Assembly (NCBI RefSeq): GCF_000712595.1
Contig: NZ_JOTN01000002.1
Span: 310,001 to 374,000 of the forward strand
DNA from: Bacillus manliponensis
GTDB taxonomy: Bacteria; Bacillota; Bacilli; Bacillales; Bacillaceae_G
Reading direction: 5' to 3'
DNA length: 64,000 nt
The notes under the pieces were generated by a model, which made no database searches, was not told the DNA's origin, and saw nothing but the letters and a program-made list of their open reading frames with translations. The position numbers and the translations under genes are program-made. The stretch's first letter is position 1. Each line of letters begins with the position of its first letter. This document shows positions 26,807 through 39,892 of this stretch, in pieces.

Positions 26807-27946
26807 ATGACAGATCAACAATATATGGCGCTCGCTTTGCAATTAGCAAAGAGCGTATCGAGTCAAACGAGCCCAAACCCAACAGTTGGTGCAGTCGTTG
26901 TTAACGATGGACAAATTGTTGGACTTGGAGCTCACCTAAAGTGCGGCACAGAACACGCTGAAGTTCATGCTCTCCGCATGGCAGGTGAACAAGCAAATGG
27001 CGCAACGGTATACGTTACGCTAGAACCGTGCAGTCACTTTGGAAAAACACCACCGTGCTGTAATTTACTTATTGAAAAAAAGGTAAAACGAGTTGTTATT
27101 GGAGCAGTAGATGAAAACCCTCTCGTTTTTGGAAATGGGATAAAAGCTTTAAAACAAGCCGGAATTGATGTATGTGTCGGAGTGCTTGAAAAAGAGGCGA
27201 AACAACTAAATCATTTTTTCTTTCACTACATGAAAACAAAGCGTCCATTTGTCACACTAAAGGCAGCAATGAGCCTGGATGGTAAAACTGCCACTACTTT
27301 AGGAGAGAGTAGATGGATAACTGGAGACGAAGCACGCTTAAATACACATCAATATCGTAATGAATATGATGCGATTCTTGTTGGTGTGAATACGATTCTT
27401 GCTGATAATCCACACTTAACAACGCGTCTTCCAAATGGCGGAAAGAATCCTATTCGTATTGTACTAGATACACATTTACAAACTCCTCTTTCCTCTCACA
27501 TCATAGCAGATGGTGTAGCACAAACTTGGCTCATCGTTGGTAGGGAAGTGGAAAAAGAAAAAATAAAACAATATGAATCTAACACTGTATCTGTTCTACA
27601 AATGAACACAAAACAGATTGATATTCATAAACTACTTTCTCTTCTTGGAGAAAAGCACATTTTATCCCTCTTCGTTGAAGGAGGTCAAACAGTTCATGCA
27701 AGTTTCATTAAAGCAAATCTTTTTGATGAAATCATTACGTATATAAGCCCAACATTAATTGGAGGAAAAGATGCTCCAACATGGTTTGGCGGAGATGGTT
27801 TTTCTCACTTACGAGATGCTCTTTCCTTACAAATTCAAACGGTGGAACAATATGGTGAAGATATAAAAATTGTTGCAGCGCCGAGAAAAGAGGTGTCTTC
27901 ATGTTCACAGGAATTGTCGAAGAACTTGGAACCATTACAAATATGA
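26807..27946 (+). CDS. ribD: bifunctional riboflavin deaminase/reductase
   Basis: 379 residues. The N-terminal deaminase (about 1-145) has the zinc site HAEVHAL and EPCSHFGKTPPCC; the C-terminal reductase (about 146-365) starts PFVTLKAAMSLDGKT. It deaminates 2,5-diamino-6-ribosylamino-pyrimidinone phosphate, then reduces the ribosyl chain. GGAGAGGTG precedes the ATG. First gene of the rib operon; its end overlaps ribE by 46 bases. The C-terminal tail is slightly long. Confidence 0.96.
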   Translation: MTDQQYMALALQLAKSVSSQTSPNPTVGAVVVNDGQIVGLGAHLKCGTEHAEVHALRMAGEQANGATVYVTLEPCSHFGKTPPCCNLLIEKKVKRVVIGAVDENPLVFGNGIKALKQAGIDVCVGVLEKEAKQLNHFFFHYMKTKRPFVTLKAAMSLDGKTATTLGESRWITGDEARLNTHQYRNEYDAILVGVNTILADNPHLTTRLPNGGKNPIRIVLDTHLQTPLSSHIIADGVAQTWLIVGREVEKEKIKQYESNTVSVLQMNTKQIDIHKLLSLLGEKHILSLFVEGGQTVHASFIKANLFDEIITYISPTLIGGKDAPTWFGGDGFSHLRDALSLQIQTVEQYGEDIKIVAAPRKEVSSCSQELSKNLEPLQI

Positions 27947-28545
27947 CAGGAAACAGTGAAGCAATGAAACTTACCATCTCAGCACAGATTGTCTTATCTG
28001 ATGTGAAATTAGGTGACAGTATCGCCGTTAACGGAACATGTTTAACAGTAACGAGTTTTACTGAACACTATTTTACAGTTGATGTCATGCCAGAGACGAT
28101 GCAAGCCACTTCACTACAACATGTAAACCGCGGTTCACATGTCAACTTAGAACGAGCCATGGCAGCCAACGGTCGCTTTGGTGGACATTTCGTGTCAGGT
28201 CATATAGATGGTACCGGTACAATTATTAAAAAAAAGAAACAGGCAAACGCGGTTTACTATGAAATTGCGCTCTCTAAGCCGTTACTCCACTACTGTTTAC
28301 CAAAAGGTTCAATTGCGATTGATGGTACAAGTTTAACGATTTTCAATGTGTCAGATACATCCATTACTGTCTCACTTATCCCTCATACGTTAAGCGAGTC
28401 AGTTCTTGGCACGAAGAATACCGGTGATATTGTCAATATTGAATGCGATATGATTGGAAAATACGTAGAACGATTTTTAGCTACATCAGCTATACAAAAA
28501 AACGCTGTAACTGCAAGTTTTCTACAAGAAAATGGCTTTATGTAA
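27901..28545 (+). CDS. ribE: riboflavin synthase alpha chain
   Basis: 214 residues, two homologous lumazine-binding barrels: MFTGIVEELGTI at residue 1 with NGTCLTV near 42, and NLERAMAANGRFGGHFVSGH near 82 beginning the second half. Trimeric; dismutates two 6,7-dimethyl-8-ribityllumazine into riboflavin. It starts inside ribD with GAGGTG 6 bases upstream, implying translational coupling. Confidence 0.96.
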   Translation: MFTGIVEELGTITNMTGNSEAMKLTISAQIVLSDVKLGDSIAVNGTCLTVTSFTEHYFTVDVMPETMQATSLQHVNRGSHVNLERAMAANGRFGGHFVSGHIDGTGTIIKKKKQANAVYYEIALSKPLLHYCLPKGSIAIDGTSLTIFNVSDTSITVSLIPHTLSESVLGTKNTGDIVNIECDMIGKYVERFLATSAIQKNAVTASFLQENGFM

Positions 28546-28569
28546 TGAATAGGAAAAGGAGAGAATGCT

Positions 28570-29763
28570 ATGTTCCATCGTATTGAAGAAGCACTCGAAG
28601 ACTTAAAGCAAGGAAAAGTTGTTATCGTATGTGATGATGAAGATAGAGAAAACGAAGGTGATTTTGTCGCTTTAGCTGAATATGTCACAGCTGAAAACAT
28701 TAACTTTATGATTACACATGGACGTGGACTTGTTTGTGTTCCATTAACAGAAGACTATGCAAATCACCTTCAGCTTGAGCAAATGGTCACCAATAACACA
28801 GATGCACACGGTACTGCTTTCACAGTCAGTGTTGATTATATTTCAACAACAACTGGAATTAGCGCACATGAGCGTGCTACTACAATTCGTGAGTTACTAA
28901 ATGAAAATGCGGTAGCAACAGACTTTAAGCGTCCTGGTCACATTTTTCCACTCATCGCAAAAGAAGGTGGTGTATTACGCAGAGCTGGTCATACAGAAGC
29001 TGCTGTTGATTTAGCCAGATTATGCGGGGCAAAACCAGCTGGTGTCATTTGTGAAATTATAAAAGATGACGGAACGATGGCACGTGTCCACGACTTAGAG
29101 AAAATTGCAGAGCAGTTCCAATTAAAAATGATTACAATCCAAGATTTAATTGCGTATCGTCGCCATCACGAAACGTTCGTACGACGTGAAATTGAAACGA
29201 CGCTACCAACTGATTTTGGAACGTTTCGAGCAATTGGTTATTCTAACACTCTTGATGGAAAAGAACATATCGCTCTTGTCAAAGGCGATATCTCTAGGCA
29301 GGAGCCAACACTTGTACGAGTACATTCCGAATGTTTAACAGGTGATGTGTTTAGTTCTTGCCGCTGTGATTGTGGTCCACAACTACACGCAGCACTTGCG
29401 CAAATTGAAAAAGAAGGACGCGGCGTTTTACTATATATGCGCCAAGAGGGCCGTGGGATTGGATTGCTTAATAAACTACGTGCTTACAAACTACAAGAAG
29501 AAGGTTACGACACAGTTGAGGCAAATGAAAAGCTTGGCTTTCCGGCAGATCTTCGAGAGTATGGTGTTGGCGCTCAAATTTTAAAAGACTTAGGCTTAAC
29601 AGAATTGCGCCTATTAACAAATAATCCTCGGAAAATTAAAGGGTTACAAGGCTACGATTTACAAGTGGTAGAGCGCGTTCCGCTACAGCTCCCATCTAAA
29701 AAAGAGAACGAAATTTACTTACAGACAAAACATAAAAAATTAGGACATTTATTACAATTTTAA
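28570..29763 (+). CDS. ribBA: 3,4-dihydroxy-2-butanone-4-phosphate synthase / GTP cyclohydrolase II
   Basis: 397 residues. The N-terminal half has [12 protein letters not shown] near residue 24 and the [11 protein letters not shown] block (ribulose-5-phosphate to DHBP). The C-terminal half has [11 protein letters not shown] near 250 and the zinc site SCRCDCGPQ near 265, plus RQEGRGIGL (GTP to the pyrimidine). Both precursors of lumazine therefore come from one polypeptide, 25 bp after ribE. Confidence 0.97.
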   Translation: MFHRIEEALEDLKQGKVVIVCDDEDRENEGDFVALAEYVTAENINFMITHGRGLVCVPLTEDYANHLQLEQMVTNNTDAHGTAFTVSVDYISTTTGISAHERATTIRELLNENAVATDFKRPGHIFPLIAKEGGVLRRAGHTEAAVDLARLCGAKPAGVICEIIKDDGTMARVHDLEKIAEQFQLKMITIQDLIAYRRHHETFVRREIETTLPTDFGTFRAIGYSNTLDGKEHIALVKGDISRQEPTLVRVHSECLTGDVFSSCRCDCGPQLHAALAQIEKEGRGVLLYMRQEGRGIGLLNKLRAYKLQEEGYDTVEANEKLGFPADLREYGVGAQILKDLGLTELRLLTNNPRKIKGLQGYDLQVVERVPLQLPSKKENEIYLQTKHKKLGHLLQF

Positions 29764-29787
29764 TTCATATTAAAGGAGAGAAAACAC

Positions 29788-30249
29788 ATGATATTTGAAG
29801 GTCATTTAGTTGGTACAGGGTTAAAAGTAGGTATTGTTGTTGGTCGTTTTAACGAATTTATTACAAGTAAATTATTAGGCGGAGCATTAGACGCCTTAAA
29901 GCGTCACGGAGTAGAGGAAAATGATGTTGATGTTGCATGGGTACCTGGTGCTTTTGAAATTCCACTCATCGCGAAAAAAATGGCGGAGAGCGGTAAATAC
30001 GATACAGTTATTACACTTGGCACTGTCATTCGCGGAGCAACAACACATTACGATTATGTTTGTAATGAAGTTGCAAAAGGTGTTGCTTCCTTGTCATTAC
30101 AAACAGGTATCCCAATCATTTTTGGCGTATTAACAACGGAAACAATCGAACAAGCAATTGAACGTGCAGGTACGAAAGCTGGAAATAAAGGCTGGGAAGT
30201 TGCGGTTGGCGCAATTGAAATGGCAAACTTATCACGCCAGTTAGGATAA
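29788..30249 (+). CDS. ribH: 6,7-dimethyl-8-ribityllumazine synthase
   Basis: 153 residues, the usual length. [17 protein letters not shown] near residue 14, VPGAFEIPL near 52, [15 protein letters not shown] near 76 and [16 protein letters not shown] near 112 with the catalytic His in the THYDY block. It forms 60-mer shells that can enclose RibE. Last gene of the operon; its TAA is shared with the left end of a bcr1-like element. Confidence 0.97.
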   Translation: MIFEGHLVGTGLKVGIVVGRFNEFITSKLLGGALDALKRHGVEENDVDVAWVPGAFEIPLIAKKMAESGKYDTVITLGTVIRGATTHYDYVCNEVAKGVASLSLQTGIPIIFGVLTTETIEQAIERAGTKAGNKGWEVAVGAIEMANLSRQLG

Positions 30250-30426
30250 AGTGAAACTTCACTCAATCGAGCTTTTAGCGAAGACGACTGTTCAAGCACG
30301 ATTAGCTTGTGGCTCGAGTGCCTAGGAGCCGTAGCTAGATTCGGGCTGTTAATCCCCCACCTAAACTTCTCTGAATCCTCTAAGTTTTGAGGTGGGAGTC
30401 TTACAGCCCGCAAATAGCGGGATAAA
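30246..30426 (+). repeat. bcr1-like element, long variant (copy C)
   Basis: 181 bp between ATAAA repeats. It lacks the G5/C5 hairpin but has an internal module (GCGAAGACGACTGTTCAAGC, then TAGCTTGTGGCTCGAGTGCC) shared only with copy E, followed by the GGTGGGAG and CCCGC-N5-GCGGG hairpins. Confidence 0.8.
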
Positions 30427-30430
30427 AATG

Positions 30431-30466
30431 AGCAAAAAGCCCTTTTATATAAGAGGGCTTTTTGCT
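30431..30466. terminator. bidirectional terminator of rib and bio operons
   Basis: AGCAAAAAGCCC / GGGCTTTTTGCT stem with a 12-base loop, just after copy C and before the bioB stop. Confidence 0.85.
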
Positions 30467-30482
30467 ATCTTATCTACAATGT

Positions 30483-31481
30483 TTATAATGCACATTCCTC
30501 AATTTCAAACCCTAAATCGTTAATCATACCCCAGTCCGCTGTTGGCTCTTGACCTTCCGTCGTTAAATAATCACCAACAAAAATTGAATTCGCTGCATAT
30601 AAGCCAAGTGGCTGAAGAGCACGCAGATTCAATTCACGACCTCCAGAAATACGAATTTCTTTTGTCGGGTTCACAAATCGCATCATCGCTAATGCTTTTA
30701 AGCACTGAACAGGTGTTAATTCTTTCCGCCCTTCAAGCGGTGTTCCATCTACTGATACTAAAAAGTTACAAGGAATAGAATCCGCATCTAATCGTCTTAA
30801 TTCAAATGCAATTTCAACACGCTGCTCTTTCGTTTCTCCCATTCCAAAAATAACTCCCGAACATGGGGATATGCCCGCTTGTTTTGCTTTTTCAACTGTA
30901 TCAACACGATCGTCATATGTGTGCGTTGAACAAATGCTTTCATAATTGTTTGCATGTGTATTTAAATTATGATTGTATCGGTGTACACCCGCCTCAGCTA
31001 AACGTCCCGCTTGATCTTCGTTTAAAAATCCTAAACAACAACAAATTTTTAAATCTGTCGTATTTCGAATTTCTTTCACCGCTCCAATTACATGATCAAC
31101 TTCTTTATTTGTTGGACGACGCCCAGACGCAACGATGCAATATGTACCAGCTTTGCGGCGAATTGCTTCATGAGCACCTTCTACAATCTTCTCCTTCGTT
31201 AACCAAGCATATTTATCAATCGGTGCCTCTGAAACAATGGACTGTGAACAGTATCCACAATCTTCTGGGCATAAACCCGATTTTGTATTGATAATCATAT
31301 TTAACTTTACTTTATTTTGAAAATAATGATGACGAATCATATAGGCAGCGTTCATAATTTCTAATAATTCTCTATCTTCCGCTTCCAAAATGGCAAAGGC
31401 TTCTTCCTTTGTTACCTCTCTACCCTTTATAATTTCATATGCAATTTGCTTCCAATCCATTTTCGTTTGTAACTGTTTCAT
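30483..31481 (-). CDS. bioB: biotin synthase
   Basis: 332 residues, radical-SAM TIM barrel. CPEDCGYC near residue 74 binds the [4Fe-4S]-SAM cluster; conserved Cys at CCCLGF near 150 and the Arg in the final third serve the auxiliary [2Fe-2S] cluster. It inserts sulfur into dethiobiotin. It overlaps bioC by 47 bases; GAGGGGAAG precedes its ATG. Last gene of the biotin operon. Confidence 0.96.
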   Translation of the reverse strand: MKQLQTKMDWKQIAYEIIKGREVTKEEAFAILEAEDRELLEIMNAAYMIRHHYFQNKVKLNMIINTKSGLCPEDCGYCSQSIVSEAPIDKYAWLTKEKIVEGAHEAIRRKAGTYCIVASGRRPTNKEVDHVIGAVKEIRNTTDLKICCCLGFLNEDQAGRLAEAGVHRYNHNLNTHANNYESICSTHTYDDRVDTVEKAKQAGISPCSGVIFGMGETKEQRVEIAFELRRLDADSIPCNFLVSVDGTPLEGRKELTPVQCLKALAMMRFVNPTKEIRISGGRELNLRALQPLGLYAANSIFVGDYLTTEGQEPTADWGMINDLGFEIEECAL

Positions 31482-32292
31482 TTTTTCTCTTCCCCTCTTT
31501 TTTCATATAAGAAAATAAAGCATGATACGTTGCTACGACTTGTTCATTTTCAGTAAAATCACGTTCGTATACGCGGAGCATACTCCGGAAAATAGAAGGA
31601 CTCTGACAATACAATCCTTCATTACTATTTGTGGCTCCTATTTTACGAACAGACTGTAAAAATTCACGAACTGTAGAAAACGTCTCTTTATAACATGTTT
31701 CAAAAACATGCATATCCCCTGTTATTTGCTTACAAAGTTCTTGCAGTTGTGAAGCTGTTAAAAAAGTTTGTCCTAACGTTTTTACATTCTGTACCTGATA
31801 CATCTCTTTTGCACGCTGAAAGGATGTATGCAATTCATAAAATGTTTTATCACCAAATGTCGAAAATACGAGTACACCATTTTCACTTAAAACACTGTAT
31901 AAATTAGACAATGTCGCTCTTAAATCATTTAACCATTGAAATGTCGCATTAGAAATAATGACATCATATTGCTCATCTACATTTATGCGTTCAATGTCTT
32001 CACACCGAAACGTAACAGCATCTACTTTATATCGTTTTTTTGCTTGTTCAATCATGCTCTCAGCAAAATCAACTGCTGTAATTTTTGCATTCGGAAAAGC
32101 TGCAACTAGTTGTTCTGTAACGTACCCTGTACCACAGCCTAGCTCCAAAATACGGATACAGTCCACCGCACTATAATATTCTTGCAAACGCTCAAGTAAA
32201 CAATCTGCCATCTTTTGTTGTACATTTGCATATTGATTATAGGATACAGCCGCAGCGTTAAATCTTTTTTGTAACAACGCTTTGTTGATCAT
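31435..32292 (-). CDS. bioC: malonyl-ACP O-methyltransferase
   Basis: 285 residues. The class I SAM site ILELGCGTGYVTE lies near residue 48, with the family's start [19 protein letters not shown]. It methylates malonyl-ACP so the fatty acid machinery can build pimeloyl-ACP methyl ester. Overlaps bioH upstream and bioB downstream. The tail (KNETVTNENGLEANCI) is a little longer than the conserved domain. Confidence 0.94.
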   Translation of the reverse strand: MINKALLQKRFNAAAVSYNQYANVQQKMADCLLERLQEYYSAVDCIRILELGCGTGYVTEQLVAAFPNAKITAVDFAESMIEQAKKRYKVDAVTFRCEDIERINVDEQYDVIISNATFQWLNDLRATLSNLYSVLSENGVLVFSTFGDKTFYELHTSFQRAKEMYQVQNVKTLGQTFLTASQLQELCKQITGDMHVFETCYKETFSTVREFLQSVRKIGATNSNEGLYCQSPSIFRSMLRVYERDFTENEQVVATYHALFSYMKKEGKRKNETVTNENGLEANCI

Positions 32293-33003
32293 TGCGCTCG
32301 CTCTCCTTTATAAACGATAAAATTTCTTCTGCACATTGTTTTGGGTGTGTAAAACAAAGGGCATGTCCTGCTTGTTTTATGAGTCTGAGTTGTGCATTTG
32401 TTTTCTCTTGTATATACTGAGCTGCTGATAGCGGACAAATTGCATCCTCTTCTCCATGGAGAAGAAGTAAAGGAGCTTCAATTTTCCCTAATTGCTTTCT
32501 AACATCACTTTCTATTAAGTACTGTAGCCCGCATTGTAAAGATTGAGGAGAATCATTTTGAAACTGATCTGCTATTCGTTGGAATGCATGACTCTCTCCC
32601 GCTTCCTGCTCTGCTATTGAAAACATACTTGCATAAAATTTTTTTAGTATAATTTCTTGTTGTTTTAATAGATTTCTCTTCATACGCTCAACGAAAACAG
32701 ATTTCCAGCCATGCTTATACTCTCGATCTGTTATAAATTTCGCGGTTCCGCCTAATAAAACAATCCCTTTTGTTTGTATAGAATGGTATACATTAATAGC
32801 TGCTAACGCACCAAGTGACCAGCCAACTAAAATCACTTCTTCATCTCTTGCTTCCTCTACAATTCTCCTTTTAAAGTCCTCATCATTTTCTACATTCCGC
32901 CAATGAACAATAGATACCGGAACACCTTGTAAATACGGAAGGAATAAATCCCATACTTGTTCTCCCATACCCCAGCCAGAAATAAGGATGATACGAGACT
33001 TCT

Positions 33004-33007
<4 letters not shown>
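32258..33007 (-). CDS. bioH: BioH-like alpha/beta hydrolase (pimeloyl-ACP methyl ester esterase)
   Basis: 249 residues from the ATG at 33007, which overlaps the bioF stop as ATGA. Nucleophile Ser in VGWSLGALA near residue 77, Asp in HGEEDAICP near 195 and His in QAGHALCF near 222. By position and fold it releases pimeloyl-ACP after BioC priming. It is only distantly similar to E. coli BioH, so the exact name is inferred from the operon. Confidence 0.85.
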
Positions 33008-36264
<3,257 letters not shown>

Positions 36265-36280
36265 AACAGTCCCCCCTCTT

Positions 36281-36313
36281 AATGTTAACCTAAACTACTT
36301 AAAAGTTAACATT
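36281..36313. promoter_or_regulatory. BirA (biotin repressor) operator
   Basis: AATGTTAAC, 15 bases, GTTAACATT: the exact half-site and spacing of Firmicute BirA boxes, overlapping the bioA promoter (TTGACA on the minus strand at 36331-36326). Confidence 0.9.
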
Positions 36314-36412
36314 TACACTTTATACTGTCAATTCATGAAATAATTATTATTTTTTTAATATACTTGTTGACATCCTCTATACATGTGTGATAAAAATTTA
36401 ACTAACATCATA

Positions 36413-36656
36413 ATGAATCGGCAATGATAGGATTTAGTAGTATTTCGTTTCTTGCTTACAGAGAGCTGATGGTCGGTGCGAATCAGTACAGTGCGAAATA
36501 TGAATTACCCCCTTGAGCTTCTTTTGCGAAACAATCGGAGTAGTGAAAGACGGTTATAACCGTTATTTTTTCGAGTGGTGAAATGAAACTGTTTCACAAT
36601 TTAGGGTGGTACCGCGATTTTTTTCGTCCCTGCATATATTGCAGGGACGTTTTTAT
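36413..36656 (+). promoter_or_regulatory. T-box riboswitch, first copy with terminator
   Basis: Stem I has the AGTA / GAA loop-E motif (helix GTATTTCG / CGAAATAT), the GAGAGCTGATGGTCGGTGCG apical segment, and the T-box AGGGTGGTACCGCG at 36603-36616, then a CGTCCCTGCA / TGCAGGGACG terminator at 36625-36649 with a T run. The triplet after GAA is TTA (Leu), with TAC (Tyr) one base on; TGGT fits a tRNA with discriminator A, true of both. Confidence 0.92.
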
Positions 36657-36704
36657 TTTCTCGGATCTATTTTTTACTCCCCTTTATTTTGTGCATCCTT
36701 CATT

Positions 36705-36766
36705 TCACAAGCGAGGGTGGTACCGCGATTTTTTCGTCCCTGCATATATTGCAGGGGCGTTTTTTA
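36705..36766 (+). promoter_or_regulatory. duplicated T-box sequence and terminator
   Basis: TTTCACAA, AGGGTGGTACCGCG and a CGTCCCTGCA / TGCAGGGGCG hairpin with T run repeat the end of the upstream T-box nearly base for base, 111 bases downstream, but without a second stem I. Confidence 0.88.
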
Positions 36767-36922
36767 TTTCTCAAATTGCGGAAAGTAAAGAGAGATTCAT
36801 TTTTTGATGTTCAACTTTTACCGGTAAGTTGTCATAAAATTCTAAAAAATTAGAAGGAATTACGTAATATTGTCGTATTTTATATAAAAAGAAAATTTTT
36901 TGTTATGAGGGGGTCACACGCG

Positions 36923-38293
36923 ATGGTTACAAAGTTAGAATCGATTTTATTAACTGTTATCATTTTTTTCTTTATTGGATTTAGCGTTATTGAACTAAAA
37001 GTAGGACCACATATTCCAATTTTATTTGGAATTATCATCTTAATTGCATTTGGGTTTGCGAAAAGGATTTCTTGGTCAACTATGGAGGCAGGAATACGAA
37101 GTAGTATTTCAGCTGGTATTCCATCTATTTTCATCTTCCTACTTGTAGGCGTATTAATTAGTGTTTGGATTGCCGCTGGAACAATTCCAACATTAATGGT
37201 TTACGGATTTGAACTTGTCTCTCCGCAGTTCTTCATACCAACTGCCTTTATTGTTTGTGCAATTGTTGGTACAAGTATCGGTAGTGCCTTTACAACAGCC
37301 GCTACAGTTGGCCTTGCTTTTATGGGAATGGGGAGTGCTCTTGGATATGATCCAGCTCTTATTGCTGGTGCTATCATTTCTGGCGCATTCTTTGGAGATA
37401 AAATGTCTCCGTTATCTGACACAACAAATTTAGCTCCTGCAGTTACTGGGGTAGATATGTTTGAACATATCCGAAATATGCTTTGGACAACCGTCCCTGC
37501 TTTCATCATAGCACTGATTGCCTTTTTCATCCTTGGAAGTAACAATGGTGGAGAAATAGAGTTAGCATCCTTTACAAAAACACTAGAGGAAAATGCAACG
37601 ATCTCTATCTTTACATTGCTACCCGTTCTATTATTATTTATTTTTGCATTCAAAAAGGTCCCTGCCGTTCCAACTTTACTTGCAGGAATTGTCGTTGGCA
37701 TAATCTTAGTATTCATTTTCAATCCAAGTACGTCTGTAAATGAGTTAATTAAAATTATGCAAGACGGTTACGTATCAAAAACGGGTGTAGAAAGCATTGA
37801 CAGCTTACTATCACGTGGTGGTTTACAAAGTATGCTTATGTCCATCGCTCTCATTTTTCTTGCTCTTTGTATGGGTGGCATACTACAAGGTATGGGAATT
37901 ATTACACAGCTTATGAATATGATTGCAAACTTTGTAAAAACAAGTACACGTTTAATTTTATCGACTGCAACAACTGCAATCGGTGTCAACTTTTTACTTG
38001 GAGAGCAGTACTTATCCATCGTATTAACTGGTCAAGCATTTGCTAATAAATACGATGAAGTTGGCTTAGAACGTAAAAATTTATCACGTGTGTTAGAAGA
38101 TGCTGGTACAGTTGTGAATCCACTTGTACCATGGGGTGTAAGTGGGGTATTCTTAGCGACTGTATTAAACGTCCCTACAATTGAATATGTTCCATACGCA
38201 ATCTTTTGCCTAGTTTGTCCGATCATTACTGTAATTGTTGGCTTCACTGGATTTGGCCTTTCATGGAAGAAAAGCAAATCAGCTTCTTTATAA
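36923..38293 (+). CDS. NhaC-family Na+/H+ antiporter-type transporter
   Basis: 456 residues from the ATG at 36923 (GAGGGGGT 9 bases upstream; an ATG at 36905 precedes that site). About 11 membrane helices. VGTSIGSAFTTAATVGLAFMG near 110-130, ISGAFFGDKMSPLSDTTNLAP near 155-175 and LEDAGTVVNPLVPWG near 395 are NhaC signatures. Control by a T-box implies that it serves amino acid uptake (Tyr or Leu) rather than pH homeostasis. The stop codon lies in a bcr1-like element. Confidence 0.9.
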   Translation: MVTKLESILLTVIIFFFIGFSVIELKVGPHIPILFGIIILIAFGFAKRISWSTMEAGIRSSISAGIPSIFIFLLVGVLISVWIAAGTIPTLMVYGFELVSPQFFIPTAFIVCAIVGTSIGSAFTTAATVGLAFMGMGSALGYDPALIAGAIISGAFFGDKMSPLSDTTNLAPAVTGVDMFEHIRNMLWTTVPAFIIALIAFFILGSNNGGEIELASFTKTLEENATISIFTLLPVLLLFIFAFKKVPAVPTLLAGIVVGIILVFIFNPSTSVNELIKIMQDGYVSKTGVESIDSLLSRGGLQSMLMSIALIFLALCMGGILQGMGIITQLMNMIANFVKTSTRLILSTATTAIGVNFLLGEQYLSIVLTGQAFANKYDEVGLERKNLSRVLEDAGTVVNPLVPWGVSGVFLATVLNVPTIEYVPYAIFCLVCPIITVIVGFTGFGLSWKKSKSASL

Positions 38294-38448
38294 AGTGAAA
38301 CTTCACTCAGTGGGGGTTTTCTTCATCCCCCACTGAGTGTTAGTTGAACCAATCGGGCTTTTACGGGCTGTTTATCTCCCACCTAAACTTCTTCGTTTTT
38401 TCTCAAGTTTTGAGGGGGGAGTCTTACAGCCCGTTAATGCGGGATAAA
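38290..38448 (+). repeat. bcr1-like element, full length (copy D)
   Basis: 159 bp between ATAAA direct repeats, matching the length reported for bcr1 (about 155 bp). Order: AGTGAANNTTCACT palindrome, CTCAGTGGGGG hairpin, AATCGGGC segment, CTCCCACC / GGGGGGAG hairpin, CCCGTTAATGCGGG. Confidence 0.88.
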
Positions 38449-38464
38449 AAAACTTACAAAATAT

Positions 38465-38522
38465 AAAAAAGAAGGTACCTGTTACAACCGGAAATTTGGT
38501 TGTTTATAGGTACCTTCTTTTT
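38465..38522. terminator. terminator of the NhaC-type gene
   Basis: AAAAAGAAGGTACCT and its complement with an inner AACCGGAAATTTGGTT stem and poly-T. Confidence 0.85.
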
Positions 38523-38591
38523 ATGAAACAATGTCCCATTGCTTCTCATGCAGAATATGATAAAATAACCAATTACAAGGAGGATAAATAT

Positions 38592-39377
38592 ATGAAAAAA
38601 ATCATCATCTGTTCACTTTGTCTCCTCCTTCTCATCATTTCATTTATGTATTATAAGAAGAAGGAGGAGACAAACCTACACAAAGAAAAACAAATCGTAT
38701 CCACACCTATTTGGATCGATGAACAAACAGCTACTCCTCTTCATCACCTTGTCCTTGGTGATTCATTTGCAAAAGGACATGGATCTACAAATGGGGGCTA
38801 TGCCCAAGTCGCTTCAGAACAATTAAGCAAAAATCTTCAAAAAGAAGTCATTGTAGATAACCTTGCCGTCAACGGCTCAACAACTGACCAATTGTTGAAA
38901 ATAATGGAAAAAGAAGAAGTGAAACAAAAAATACAACAAGCAAATCTCATTACAATTAGCATTGGAGGGAACAATGTTCTCCGACTCAAAAAATCGATTA
39001 ATAAAGGCAGTATGATGGATAAAATTAAAATGTTAAACAAGGAGAAAGACTTATTCGAAGAAGACTTATTGGAAATTGTAGTAACAATCCGCTCTTTAAA
39101 TCCTGATGCTCTTATCGTTTTAACTGAGTTATATAATCCTTTAAAATTAGATGATTCCCTTACTTCTTATGCCGATATATTTCTCGACAGTTGGAATACG
39201 ACAATTCATTCTACCTCAAAAGAAAACGAACCATCTATCGTATTACCTGTTCGTGACTTATTAACAATTGAAGATGCGGATTTATTATATGATCAAGTTC
39301 ATCCAAATAATAAAGGTTATGAAAAGATCGCTGCTTCATTTATGAAGCAAATATTATCCTATAAATACTCATCTTAA
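38592..39377 (+). CDS. exported SGNH/GDSL hydrolase
   Basis: 261 residues from the ATG at 38592 (AAGGAGG upstream). An N-terminal signal or anchor helix (about 3-22) precedes the SGNH blocks: HLVLGDSFAKGHG near 55 (block I Ser), SIGGNNVL near 122 (block III Gly/Asn) and DQVHPNNKGY near 240 (Asp-His). A secreted or surface lipase/esterase, possibly active on lipids or on acetylated wall polymers. Confidence 0.88.
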   Translation: MKKIIICSLCLLLLIISFMYYKKKEETNLHKEKQIVSTPIWIDEQTATPLHHLVLGDSFAKGHGSTNGGYAQVASEQLSKNLQKEVIVDNLAVNGSTTDQLLKIMEKEEVKQKIQQANLITISIGGNNVLRLKKSINKGSMMDKIKMLNKEKDLFEEDLLEIVVTIRSLNPDALIVLTELYNPLKLDDSLTSYADIFLDSWNTTIHSTSKENEPSIVLPVRDLLTIEDADLLYDQVHPNNKGYEKIAASFMKQILSYKYSS

Positions 39378-39445
39378 AAACAAATAATGCTATTTTTACA
39401 AACTATATTTTTTGTTACAATACTATATGGAAGGGGGCCGTTATA

Positions 39446-39892
39446 ATGGCATCACACGAATGGGAACGTATTGTTGATCATCTTCTTTCTGTAGTGCCTC
39501 TTTTTTATCGTAAGTTTATGTTACCTGGAGAATTTTCTTCACAAAGACATATGCCACCATCGCAAACACAGGTGCTATTATTATTGCACGAAAATGGCAC
39601 ATTAGCGGTCTCCGAAATCGGCAAGCATCTAGCGATTTCAAGGCCAAATATGACACCGCTACTTAATAAACTTATACAAGAAGAGCTTGTCGAACGTCAT
39701 TATAGTGAAAAAGATCGACGCGTTATTTTAATCTCACTGACAGAAGATGGAAAGTCATTAGTAAGTCAATATCAGCAGTTCATTTTAAACAAACTGCAAG
39801 AACATTTCCAAACATTATCAGAGAATGAACGTATACAACTTATTCATTCACTTCAAACGATTCAACATTTAATTATGAAAGCAAACGTATAA
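39446..39892 (+). CDS. MarR-family transcriptional regulator
   Basis: 148 residues. Winged-helix with LAVSEIGKHLAISRPNMTPLLNKL near residue 52-75 and the wing VERHYSEKDRRVILISLTEDG near 80-100. AAGGGGG precedes the ATG. It follows the SGNH gene on the same strand by 68 bp and may be co-transcribed; effector and targets unknown. Confidence 0.9.
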   Translation: MASHEWERIVDHLLSVVPLFYRKFMLPGEFSSQRHMPPSQTQVLLLLHENGTLAVSEIGKHLAISRPNMTPLLNKLIQEELVERHYSEKDRRVILISLTEDGKSLVSQYQQFILNKLQEHFQTLSENERIQLIHSLQTIQHLIMKANV

